A DNA stretch of 32,322 nt from Hypsibius dujardini (taxonomy: Eukaryota > Tardigrada > Eutardigrada > Parachela > Hypsibiidae), in NCBI GenBank assembly GCA_001579985.1, contig LRSR01005757.1:1-32322 (forward strand), written 5' to 3'. Each line of letters starts with the position of its first letter. Within the stretch, counting starts at the first letter, position 1. The notes under the pieces are model-generated. The model did no database searches, was not told where the DNA came from, and saw only the letters and a program-made list of their open reading frames with translations. Below, in pieces: positions 9,866 through 19,997 of the stretch. Position numbers and translations under genes: made by a program.

Positions 9866-12800
9866 CTAATCGGCAAACTTGATCGAATTGACTCCGGTGC
9901 TGATCTTTCCGCCCTTGTACGAGCCGCGCTTCTTCTTTGTTTTTTCATGCCGGAAGTTTTTCCCCTTAACTGTGCGGAAGTCACTCGCCGCCTTGTCGCC
10001 CCAATCGCCGTCCCCCATGCCATCGCGGAAGGCGTTATACGAGTTATCATAGATACGCGAGTCCGACCCGCCAAACAGTTCCGTATTCACCACGTCACTC
10101 TTCACACGGCGAAAGGGCGATGAGCGGCGCTTCTGCAGGCCGACCTGCTGCAAAAACTGCTCACCCTCCTCCGCGGCGTTGCCACCACAATCATTCACTG
10201 CTTCCTCTTCAGCCCCGTTGACCTCTGCAACATCAACAACAAGCACCTCCTTTAGACACAGACCTCAAACTCTTCCCACAAACAGACAGACAGACAGACA
10301 CCAAGATAGGCGGACAAACAGACAGACATTCTGACAGACACACGGACAGTCAGATATTCAGATAAAACAGACAGACATATAGACAGATAGTCAGTCAAAT
10401 AGACAGACAGACAAATAGCGACAGGATCAAGCAGAGGCGGATTCAGATAGACAAATAGATGGACAGATAGATAAACAGATAAGATAAAACGGACGGACAG
10501 ACTGACAGACAAACACCTCATTCAGTCACGTTCAACGATGCGCACTTACCGTACCTGGAGTGGTACCGTTGTGTCCGTTGACCACGACGGCCGCCGGCGA
10601 ATCCGTCTTCTGCTTCTTCGGCTGCGCGGAAAACAGCTTCGGCTTCTTCCCATCCGAGGACGACGCATCACTGTCCGAACTGCTGCTCACATGTCCCCGC
10701 TTCACCACCGCAGCCGGCTTGGCAGCAGCAGCCGCAGCCGCCGCTGTGTTGGCCTTCTTCGCCGGCGGTTCCGGTTGCGCCTCATCGTCCGAGCTCTCCT
10801 CGCTCGAGGACTTCTTCGAGACCTTCTTCACCGCCGCCGGACCAGCCGCAGCTTTCCCAACCACCGCCGGCGCCACCTTGGCAGCAGCAGCAGCCTTCTT
10901 CTTCAGAGCCGCATCAAAGTCCTCCCCATCCGAGCTGTCTTCACTGGACGAATCAGCCGCGCCCGGGGTCGCCGGCTTCGGAATCAACTTTCCCGCCACA
11001 ACGGTGACAGCCTTCTTCGCGGGGAGCTTCGGCTTGGCTAAATTGTCGTCGGACGACTCGTCCTCGCTGGAGGATTTCGCGGCAGACTTCTTCACCACCG
11101 GTGCTGCGGCTGCCTTCGGCGGTGTTGCAGTCTTTACGGCGGCGCTAACTATCACCTTAGCCGGAGCGGCTTTGAACTTCCCAGCCGGAGCGTCGTCTTC
11201 GGAGGAGCTCTCGCTGGAACTGCAAGCCGGCTTCTTGGCAACCACCGCGGGTCCCGCCATGACGGCAGCCTGTTTCGCTACAATCGAAACGTGAAAGTTA
11301 AACAGCGGTTCAGATTCCCAAACAGATGCACCAATGAAAATCAAAGTAAATGGCAATATTTCCAAATCTATTTACGTTAAATAAATTTCACAAAATAAGA
11401 AAAATCGACTTTACTCTTAAACAAAACATATTTTCCAAAACCAACCAAAAGTCACATACTTCAAACCCCAACATCCATTCAACATTATTAAAATATCACT
11501 CACCTTTTAAACGAAACAAATTCCGCATTTTAGAACAACAGTGAACCACAAGTAACGTAACTTTGCAACAAGTTCCGACGCGTCATTTAAACCACATCAA
11601 AAGCGCCACAAAGGCAGAAACGATTTCAAACGAATCAACCACAATTCTTCCAGTCAACTGAACTCTCCCATTACATTCACATCACATCCACATCGAATGC
11701 AGGAGCGCATGTCAAAACCAACCGTTCAACTCAAAAAAAAAGTCTCACCTGGAGGAACTACAGCTGCTTTCGGTTTAACAGCCGGCTTATCATCATCATC
11801 CGAGCTCTCACTGGAACTGTCGGCCTTCTTCTTGCTGGGACTCGTCGTTGCAGTCTTGCCAACAGCAGGAGCCACGGCTGACTTACCAACCGGTGTCGCT
11901 ACGGCTTTCCCTAAAAGGGGGACCTCTCCATTATCACTCGCACGCACAGCGAACGGCAAATTTCAAGACCAACAGGCGGAAGACTTACCAGCAACGCCGT
12001 TGACTTTCTTCGGAGCCGGCTCATCATCGTCCGAGCTCTCACTGGAACTTTCCACCTTCTTCTTGATGGGAGTCGTAGCGGGCTTGGCGGCAGGAGCCAC
12101 GGCTGGCTTGGCAACCGGTGTCGATGCGGCTTTGGCTTTCGGCGCCGGAGCGTCGTCCTCGGAGGAGCTACCGCTGGAGCTGGAAGCCGGCTTCTTCACG
12201 GCCACCGCTGCTGCTGACTTAACGGGACTTTGTTTGGCTGAAACCCAAACACACCACTTATATGTTTGCTCGTAACCGACGTCTTTCACTTGCAACTTAC
12301 TCATCAAAAGAAAAAACCAAACATTTTCCTCGTCGAAAAAATGTGCGAACGACTCGTTTTCAAACACCCTGTCTCATTTATTCCCACAGCAAATCCCTCC
12401 TTACAGTAACAATTAAGCTTATATTATACATCCACAATCACCAACACCAAACACCAACTCTCGAAAGACCGAGCGCTCCACACAAACCAATCAAATCAAA
12501 GACACCCGTCCGCCTTACCGGGTACTGGCGCGGCTTTCGCCTGCGTCGCCGGCTCATCGTCGCTGGAGCTTTCGCTAGAGCTCTCCTTCTTTTTGGTGAG
12601 AACTGCAGCGGGCTTGGCCACGACCGCTGCCACGGTTGTCTTGGCCAGCGGTGTCGATGCTGCCTTAGCGGGGACGGCTTTCACCTTTCCAGCCGTAGCT
12701 TCCTCCTCCGAGGAGCTATCACTGGAACTGGACGCCGGCTTCTTCGCGGACACCGCGGGTGCAGCCTTGACGGGACTCGGTTTCACTATAACCCAGACAT

Positions 12801-15467
12801 TTACGTCAAGGAAACAGTTCCGTCGTGTTCCAAACAGGGAAATTAATGCAAGTGACTGCATATGGCCACACTTATCAAAAATATCAATGTACTGTATATA
12901 ATTAAAAACAGCATACAAGAGGTCGGAACGACAGCAGACACGCCAATCTGCCTGAATATTTTCCCACAGATTCTCAACAAGATATGCACATTTTAGAAAC
13001 ATATTTCGGCTGCCCTAGAGTCTTGGTCTTTGCGAGAAAAAAAAACTCCAAAGTTCCTATACTGCACTAACCGCTTAACCATTGATTTCAGCGGTTGATT
13101 GCTTGATCTAGTCTCTTTTACAGCTAGATTATAAATTTTCCATACACAATTATTAGATGGGGAAACCCACAATGGGTCTCTGGAGGTCAGGAGCTTTTCA
13201 GGCGGCCAGGGGGGCGGAGCTATGGGCCACTCTCGAGCCCGACCAGACACTTCAGAGTGACACTTCAGAAATTACCCATAGCTCCGCCCCCGGGCTTCCA
13301 AAGAAGATTCCGCTAATGCCAATCGATATCAAAAATTGCATTTTGAGAAGAAAAGTGTCAAAAAAACTTATTAAATCAATCCATTTCTCAAAACTGAAGT
13401 TTTTACAGTGAGAATCAGGGCAAATGGAAATCTCCAGTGTTTCCCCAACTTTGAAATTCTCAATACAAAAAAACCTTCCACAGCCAGACCAAACGAAACA
13501 ATTCTTGAAAATCATAAATCATAATTAAAGCTTCATTAAACAACAAAAAGCCGAGACATTCTGAGTTCCTCCTCTGAAAACCGTATACAGGCAATAAAAT
13601 CTCGCCGTCTGTCTGTAAGCGCGACTGAATCAAGCAATCAACCACCAAAGTCAATGATTGAGCGGTTACTGCAAAAGGCACCCTTCCGATTTTTTTCTCG
13701 CCAAGACCAGGGCTCGAGGACAGCCAAAATACAGTCCTAAAACATGCACATTTACTCTACTTATCTGCAAGAAAAAATTCACGCAGATTGGCATGTCCGC
13801 TACCCTTCCGACCCCTTGTTAGTCCCAAAAACTACTTGAAATCTTAAAATAGCTTTTAGATAAAAAAAAAATTTCAATTTAAACTTTGCAATGAGTTTAC
13901 AAGAATAACGATTTCAAACCAATCAAACAATCAAACACAAACAAATCCCCGCGCCTCACCTGGAACTGACGTAGGCTTCGGTTTAGCGACAGGCTCATCA
14001 TCATCGGAGCTCTCACTGGAACTGTCGGCCTTCTTCTTGCTGGGACTCGTCGTTGCAGTCTTGCCAGCAGCAGGAGCCACGGCTGACTTACCAACCGGTG
14101 TCGCTACGGCTTTCCCTAAAAGGGGGACCTCTCCATTATCACTCGCACGCACAGCGAACGGCAAATTTCAAGACCAACAGGCGGAAGACGTACCAGCAAC
14201 GCCGTTGACTTTCTTCGGAGCCGGCTCATCATCGTCCGAGCTCTCACTGGAACTTTCCACCTTCTTCTTGATGGGAGTCGTAGCGGGCTTGGCGGCAGGA
14301 GTCACGGCTGGCTTGGCAACCGGTGTCGATGCGGATTTGGCTTTCGGCGCCGGAGCGTCATCCTCGGAGGAGCTATCGCTGGAGCTGGGAGCCGGCTTCT
14401 TGGCGGCCACCGCGGGTACCGCCTTAACGGGACTCTGTTTCGCTACAACCGAAACATGAGTTAAAACTTTCAACGATGTTCAGATTTCCCAACAGAGGAA
14501 CCAATCAATGAGACTGCAAATGGCAACACTTCCAAGTTGAAAATGAGGTCCCAACATCTCAATCTAACGAAATCATCTGATCTTCCTTACCAGGAGTTCC
14601 AGTAGGGGCTTTTGATTTAGCCGCCGGTTCATCATCATCGGAACTATCACTGGAGCTGTCGTTGGTTTTCTTGATGGGAGTCGCAGCAGGCTTGGCAACA
14701 GGTGTCACGGTTGCCTTCCCAAGTGGTGTCGATACGGCTTTACCTGCAGGGGGGGGGGGCGTTCCATTATCAAAGCTGATGTTGTTTGAGGACGATATCG
14801 TGAAATTAATCGACAGAAAAACGTACTGGCAACGCCATTGACTTTCTTAGGAGCCGGCTCATCGTCATCGGAGCTGTCGCTGGAGCTGTCGGGCTTTTTG
14901 GCAGCCGGGGCCTTCACAGCCGGTGTGGAGGTGGACTTGGCCAACGGTGAGACGACTACAGGCTTCGCAGCCACCAATGGCTTAACTGAAACGAAAGGAC
15001 AACCTACAGTCAACGACACTGGCGAGTCCGGGGAATGGGCAAAAGAGGCAGGATCAGGTGGTTGATTGTTCGATTGTATGAAAACCACCCCCTGCTCCGC
15101 CCCTTTTGCCCATACCCCGGACCCTTCAGTATACTCAACCACATGAACACCCCATGCTCCGTTCCTTAAGTTAATTTAAATTCAAAATCTCTACTTAAAA
15201 AAGACACAGACCGGGATTCGTAATGGTTGATAGGGCTAAGGAAAAAGAATACAAACCAGCAACTTTCGGCTTCTCGTCCTCAGACTCATCGTCTGATGAG
15301 CTGTCACCGACAGGCTTCTTTGCGAGCGGTGAGCTGGAAATGATGCGGGTCAGCTGATGAGTCTTGCTCGCATTCGAAGGAGCTAGTTTCTTGAATTCCG
15401 CCGCTATGCCTTTGTTGTAGGTGGCCAGGTAGTCGGCGACGAGATTGTGAACTGCTGCAGAATCCAT
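9866..15467 (-). CDS. NOLC1: Nucleolar phosphoprotein Nopp140 (NOLC1)
   Basis: Nopp140 is a CK2-phosphorylated chaperone of box C/D and H/ACA snoRNPs in nucleoli and Cajal bodies. Exons (minus): 15257-15467, 14827-14985, 14591-14743, 14194-14442, 13960-14115, 12519-12785, 11989-12237, 11749-11910, 10555-11277, 9866-10224; 895 aa. Exon 1 has a LisH-like start (VADYLATYNKGIAAEFKKLA). Next come alternating Ser/Asp/Glu clusters (SSSESSDDDEPA type) and Lys/Ala/Pro linkers. The last exon carries the diagnostic SRP40 C-terminal domain: PFRRVKS, then ADNS-like YDNSYNAFRDGMGDGDWGDK, then KGKNFRHEKTKKKRGSYKGG and VNSIKFAD. Every internal junction is phase 1, so the repeat exons are interchangeable. The end of exon 9 was set at a GTACGG donor because only that keeps phase; a GTAAGT lies five bases further downstream. 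Confidence 0.95.
10284..10515. repeat. ACAG repeat in NOLC1 intron 9
   Basis: ACAGACAG-type run with AGATAG and GGACAG variants. It occupies most of the intron (10225-10554) between the two last NOLC1 exons. In the transcript it reads as CTGT. Confidence 0.92.
11749..12237 (-). repeat. NOLC1 exon-pair duplication, copy 2 (exons 7-8)
   Basis: Exons 7 (11989-12237) and 8 (11749-11910) plus their 78-bp intron repeat exons 4 and 5 (13960-14442) at an offset of exactly 2205 bp. By eye the intron differs at one base (GTAAGTC donor here, GTACGTC there). Only the ends of the second exons diverge. Confidence 0.93.
12914..13822. mobile_element. Large foldback palindrome (~0.9 kb) in NOLC1 intron 5
   Basis: Imperfect inverted repeat with arms of about 440 bp. 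Paired words from outside in: AAGAGGTCGGAA with TTCCGACCCCTTG; ACGCCAATCTGC with GCAGATTGGCATGT; CTTGGTCTTTGCGAGAAAAA with TTTTCTCGCCAAGACCAG; GCGGTTGATTGCTTGAT with ATCAAGCAATCAACCACC; and near the centre GGGCGGAGCTATGGG with CCCATAGCTCCGCCC. No coding capacity. It has the structure of a foldback or long-TIR MITE. Confidence 0.8.
13960..14442 (-). repeat. NOLC1 exon-pair duplication, copy 1 (exons 4-5)
   Basis: Partner of 11749-12237. Near-identity includes the short intron 14116-14193, with its CTCTCCATTATCACTCGCAC word, which shows that the duplication or a conversion is recent. Confidence 0.93.
15013..15140. mobile_element. ~130-bp palindromic MITE family, copy in NOLC1 intron 1
   Basis: The left arm reads GAGTCCGGGGAATGGGCAAA and AGAGGCAGGA. 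The right arm reads GCTCCGCCCCTTTTGCCCAT, then ACCCCGGACCC, and ends TTCAGTATACTCAACC. The two arms are inverted relatives around a short TTGATTGTTCGATT loop. The same unit occurs at 19314 and 25543. Confidence 0.8.
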
Positions 15468-16479
15468 TGCGCTGCTTCTGATAATAACACGCTAAAGAAG
15501 AGACAGGGAAGGGTAAGGAACAAGGCTGGATGGAAACTCTTTACTCTTCGTCGAGGTCTCTGACAAAAATCAATCTCGCTACCAAACTCGGAAGGATGAG
15601 AACTGAGACGAAAACCGAGGGATGCGGAGCGTAAAAGTTGGCCGCCAATCAATCAATCAACCACTAGCTGTAGTAACTTAATGACGCGCTTAATAATAAT
15701 CGAGTTCCAACAAATAAAAATAACTGCATCACATGAACCCGCATTGTCCTCACCCAAGCTTTATTCAAAAACAAATTTTACGAGGAATCCAAAAAAGAAA
15801 ACGATAAGACGGGAGGAAGAAAACTGAGAGAAGAGGATGAAAACAGGGAAGCGGAATGCTAAATTTGGCCGCCAATCAATCAATCAACGGCTAGCTGTAA
15901 TGACGAGCTCTGTCGAGTTTAACAAATAAAAATAATTGCATCACATGCACCTGCATTGTCCTCATCGAGGCTTCATTTGAAAAAAAAATTAAAACAGATT
16001 CCTTACTTTCTACTCTAATTCGCGGTTGAAGAGATATCCGTCGATAAACCGGTTCGCCGTTAAATAATGGCGACCTCTAGTAGCGCCTTCCTTCCTTCCG
16101 CTGATGCAAGCAAGTCAATAGTATTCAACTGTGGGAATGAGAAATCTTGAGATAAAATCGAAATTCTTCTGGAGAATGGGACGAAAATGTGGAAAATTGC
16201 CGGTAAAACACGCGGACAAAAATGCAACGAGTTCTCTGAAGAATTTTCTGCGAAACGATTTCGCAATTGAAATGGGTCTTGAATGTTATGCAGGCCGAAA
16301 TGCTGAACCTATTGAATCGCACATGGCTCGGTGAACGGACTGAACGCGTGCTGGGATTGGTCAAAGCGGTGTGGGTAGGCGGTATTATGCCCTGTCTGTG
16401 TGGGCGGCTGAGTCAACCATTAAATATGGGCGAGAGCATGAGCGGCCGGAAGTGGAAATGGGTCAGTCAGCAATCAGCA
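15468..16479. other. Intergenic, NOLC1 upstream, with a two-copy duplication
   Basis: Holds the NOLC1 promoter region. A direct repeat with a period of about 240 bp is present. TTGGCCGCCAATCAATCAAT occurs near 15638 and 15869, each followed by CTAGCTGTA, AACAAATAAAAATAA, TGCATCACATG and GCATTGTCCTCA. The copies are clearly diverged. No exon is supported between 15468 and 16479. Confidence 0.7.
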
Positions 16480-16545
16480 AATCTAGTACAGCTGTGCTGA
16501 GGTTACTTTGAGAGTCGTTGTTTGGGTTCTGGTGGGCCGTGTGGG
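16480..16545. repeat. Inverted single copy of the 75-bp repeat
   Basis: Contains ACAGCTGTGCTGAGGTTACT, then GAGTCGTTGTTTGGGTTCTG and GTGGGCCGTGTGGG. This is the reverse complement of the 75-bp units at 16800-17116. A unique AT-rich stretch of about 250 bp separates the two orientations. Confidence 0.85.
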
Positions 16546-16799
16546 TAAAACGTGTCAATTAAGCTTTAATTGATTTTGGTCACGTTACTGCACATCTTAA
16601 GCAGTTTGTTCTCATTTATATTTCCGAGCGCTATCCTCTGAATTGTATTGCAGTTTCTTCACGATTTCGTTGTCAATATGATTGAATTTATTTATTATGA
16701 GCATTATGTCGCTTAAGAGTTACACCCCGCGAAAGGAAAGCAGTACTTTTTTCTGTTAGCCAATAAATCAATCAACAACTAAACAAATCAAATTTCTGC

Positions 16800-17116
16800 T
16801 TGTCCCACACGGCCCACCAGAACCCAAACAACGACCCTCATAGCAGCTTCAACACAGCTGTAAATACCGTGGGGTTGTCCCACACGGCCCACCAGAACCC
16901 AAACAACGACCCTCAAAGTAACTTCAGCACAGCTGTACATACCGCGGGGTTATCCCACACGGCCCACCAGAACCCAAACAACGACCCTCATAGTAACTTC
17001 AGCACAGCTGTACATACCGTGGGGTTGTCCCACACGGCCCACCAGAACCCAAACAACGACCCTCAAAGTAGCTTCAGCACAACTGTACACCGTGGGGTTG
17101 TCCCACACGGCCCACC
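16800..17116. repeat. 75-bp tandem repeat array (just over 4 units)
   Basis: Units begin CCCACACGGCCCACCAGAAC at 16804, 16879, 16954 and 17029, and a fifth partial unit begins at 17102. Spacing is 75, 75, 75 and 73 bp. Because 75 is a multiple of three, one plus-strand frame stays open through the array and into the antisense of the HHE gene. The array ends about 40 bp past the HHE stop codon. Confidence 0.95.
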
Positions 17117-17158
17117 AAATGAGATAAACAGCACACGCAATAAAAGAACCACACAGCC

Positions 17159-18577
17159 TCAAGAATGCCCAGTCGCTTTAGCTTCCACTGCTTCGACAGC
17201 GTCGTGGTCGGGGAAAGAGCGGAAAAGATCGCGTAGCTTATCAATCGGCGCCACCATCAGACTATACGGCGTCTCAAACAGCGGCTTCATGGAGTTCTCC
17301 GGATGCGGCCGAGTGGGTGCAAAGTGCTTGGTCCGCTTAAAATCCTTTCCGGCTTTGAGAAGGACGTCGGGTGAAGCGACGCCTTTCAATGAGGCGATAT
17401 CTTCCCGTTCTTCCTTGTCCAGATGCACCAGCAGTTCGTCCGCCATCTTAACGTATCGCTCATGCATTTGCATCTCTTCTAAAGTAGAGGCATCACTGAG
17501 AAACTGCAGATCGTCTTTAGTCCGCTGGAAAGGGAAAGCAAAATCCAGTTAGACGGCTCGGCCAATCAATCAATCAATCGATCACTCAACCAATCAATCA
17601 ATCACTCAATCAATAGAAGGAGTCTTAAATAATGCTCTGGTCGAAAGAACGGTGAATTTTAACTGCAACACGTTTTTATTTCCTTTAAAGTCGCAGACAT
17701 ATGGAAAGATATTTAAAAGGACATATTTAAAAATAATTATTCAAAATTACGGTAATTTTTTTACATACTATTTTAAATGCTGAAAAATACGCTGTTTCTC
17801 GTAAATTAAGTGCAAGTTTTTTTTCATTCAAAACAATTGTGGTGAGCAAAAGCTTATTTCTAAATAAAAAAACCACCACTGGTACCTGGAGGGTACTGAC
17901 AAGCCTGGAGAGCTAAAATATAGCCACAAGTAGCTGATTGATCGATCAATCGATCAAAAGGACACTCAAAACAGCAATCAATCAATCAATCAATCGATAA
18001 CACACTCAAAACAGCAATCAAACAAGCGGCAGTGAAGCAATCAATCAATCAAGAACACACTCGAAACAGCAATGAAAACAAGCGGCAGTGAAGCAATAAT
18101 CAATCAATCAAGAACACACGAAACAGCAATCAAACAAGCGGAAGTGAAGCAATCAATCAATCAATCGATAACACACTCAAAACAGCAATCAAACAAGCGG
18201 CAGTGAAGCAATCAATCAATCAAGAACACACTCGAAACAGCAATGAAAACAAGCGGCAGTGAAGCAATCAATCAATCAATCAAACACTGCACGAGTGACG
18301 AAAATGAACGTTCATCTTTCCTGCTCGCACACACCTGGTGATCGGCACGAGAATCGTCTGCCATCTGTTTACCCCACGAACCCAACTCCTGCTCCATCAG
18401 CGGATACAGCACCAGCTCCTCCGCCACCGAATGCCGTGCCACCTCCCACGTCAGCTGGTGGAACCATTTGATCGCTTCCTTGGGATTGTCCCGGTGCTTT
18501 TGGATCTCCTTGCAGAAGGCGCGAATCTCCAGGTGATCATCCAGAATCTGCTCGATCAGGTCGCGCTGCTGCGGCAT
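17159..18577 (-). CDS. Hemerythrin-like HHE cation-binding protein
   Basis: Hemerythrin/HHE domains are four-helix bundles that bind a non-heme di-iron centre and sense or carry O2 or handle iron. Exons (minus): 18335-18577 and 17159-17524, junction in phase 0, 202 aa. All expected ligand positions are visible: H15 in LDDHLEIR, H49 and E53 in ARHSVAEELVLYPL, H80 in ADHQ at the exon 1 end, and H115 and E119 in LLVHLDKEERE. The C-terminal part (about residues 130-202) contains TRPHPENS and looks like the tail of the cytosolic HHE proteins common in fungi, bacteria and plants. The start MPQQRDL is the first Met before the domain; the frame stays open upstream, so a longer N-terminus is possible. 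The 810-bp intron carries a minisatellite. The exact physiological role is unknown. Confidence 0.88.
17935..18285. repeat. Minisatellite (~57 bp, about five units) in HHE intron
   Basis: Units contain AACACACTC(A/G)AAACAGCA, then AACAAGCGGCAGTGAAGCAA, then CAATCAATCAA. They start near 17996, 18051, 18111, 18166 and 18222. Two variants (CAATCAAAC and CAATGAAAAC) recur through the array, as if a two-unit block had been duplicated. Confidence 0.9.
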
Positions 18578-19313
18578 GGTGGCTTGGGTGCGTTGAAAAG
18601 AGATGGGGAATTGCTGCGTTGAGGCGGTGGGAAAACAAACGGGGGGATAACAAGAGGGCGGAAAGCGGGTCAGCGGGGAATGTGAGCAGATCACGAGACG
18701 GAAGACTCTGAACATCATCAACATGGAAATTCTACTCAAACTGGATCGATGGAGTTTAAAACAGAAGTCACGAAATCGCCGTCGGCGCCGATGTGAAAAA
18801 TGGGGAAAAATCAATACGATTACAGGAACTGGAATTTCCCCAAAAGCCGAATTGGAATTCCGTTGATTTCATGGAGATGAAATTCCAGAATCCAAACAGC
18901 TGTCCGTATGAGAGAACTTGGAATTCCAAGTCATGTCCCTCGGTTTGCTTGGGGGTGAAAAGGCACTCAGGTGGCCATGCCCCGAAGCTCAACCAGTTCC
19001 ATATTTCCATGGAATTCCAATGGGCTCCGTGGAACTCTAACGTAATTCCATTCCAAGCTTCTCCGCAATTTGGATTTCAGAAACCTTATTTCTAGACGTA
19101 TTTACCGCTCTCGAGCATAAAAGGGCAAAACGACCGTGAGCGTCACAAATTACATGACGTCACAGAGGGGCCGGAATGTAACCAGAAAAAAATACTAAGA
19201 CTCGCGGTAATTATTTTTAAGCTAACGAAAAGACGCGCAAAATCACACCGCAACGCCGATAACTCCTTCCGGCTCCCAGAGGAAGACAGCCTGCACCTCA
19301 GGATGGTCAGGTG
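18578..19313. other. Intergenic, HHE upstream / Scm3-like downstream
   Basis: Together with the element at 19314-19462, it separates the HHE start codon from the Scm3-like stop codon. It contains several copies of the word TGGAATTCCA or its halves between 18825 and 19060. No exon is supported. Confidence 0.5.
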
Positions 19314-19462
19314 GTTGAGTGTACTGGAGGGTCCGGGGTATGGGCAAAAGGGGCGGAGCAGGGGGCGATCAGGTGGTTGAGTGTACNGATTGTTTGATTG
19401 TTTGAAAACCACCCCCTGCCCCGCCCCTTTTGCCCATTCCTTGGATCCTCCAGTATACTCAA
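19314..19462. mobile_element. ~130-bp palindromic MITE family, copy with an ambiguous base
   Basis: Left arm TTGAGTGTACTGGAGGGTCC then GGGGTATGGGCAAAAGGGGC; right arm CCCCGCCCCTTTTGCCCATT then GGATCCTCCAGTATACTCAA. The single N of the window (19387) sits in the loop. The phrase GTCAGGTGGTTGAGTGTAC before the left arm recurs immediately before the N (GATCAGGTGGTTGAGTGTAC), which suggests a misassembled join. Confidence 0.8.
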
Positions 19463-19568
19463 TCTTGTCGTTGACTGTAACCGTAACACAATCTCCCGGC
19501 AATCCCGGCACATAAATCAAGAAGGATCCTTCGATGATCATACACTGGCAGCTGCAGGTCGGGCAGCA

Positions 19569-19892
19569 TCAATCGCGGCAATTCAGGCAGAAGGATTTCC
19601 GGCAGGAGAGCGGTGAGTGCGATGGAGTGGCAGAGCCCTTCAGCACGGCGCTCTTCGATGGCGAATTCAGCATCGGACGCCCGAACATCGCAGACAATCG
19701 GTCCACCGGATCTGAAAGAGAAATCGCGGTAAATGAACAAATCCATTACTCTGCGTTAGGCTTTAAAAAGGTTGATCATGAACACATAACACGCAGACGG
19801 CCAGCCAATTAAATAAACAGACGAATAGATACAGACAAGCAAACCACGAGCGAACTAGATGAACGGCAAGACATACAAACCGATTCAAAGAG

Positions 19893-19926
<34 letters not shown>

Positions 19927-19954
19927 GAAGACAGACAAACAAACAGACAGACAA

Positions 19955-19997
<43 letters not shown>

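Noticed and set aside
10560-11294. Open plus-strand frame of 244 codons, Phe/Ala/Ser-rich
   Set aside because: Antisense of the NOLC1 exon 9 Ser/acidic-Lys/Ala repeats. The NOLC1 frame is supported by the C-terminal domain and by phase.
12914-13822. A further NOLC1 exon in the long intron 5
   Set aside because: The intron is explained by the palindrome. No Ser/acidic or Lys/Ala block with phase-1 borders is present in it.
16800-17116. CRISPR-like or VNTR coding array
   Set aside because: Units are contiguous 75-bp repeats without unique spacers, in a eukaryotic context, so this is a minisatellite.
16800-17552. 250-codon plus-strand frame through the 75-bp repeats
   Set aside because: The frame stays open because 75 is divisible by three. 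Its second half is antisense to the HHE exon, and it has no start context, domain or splice support.
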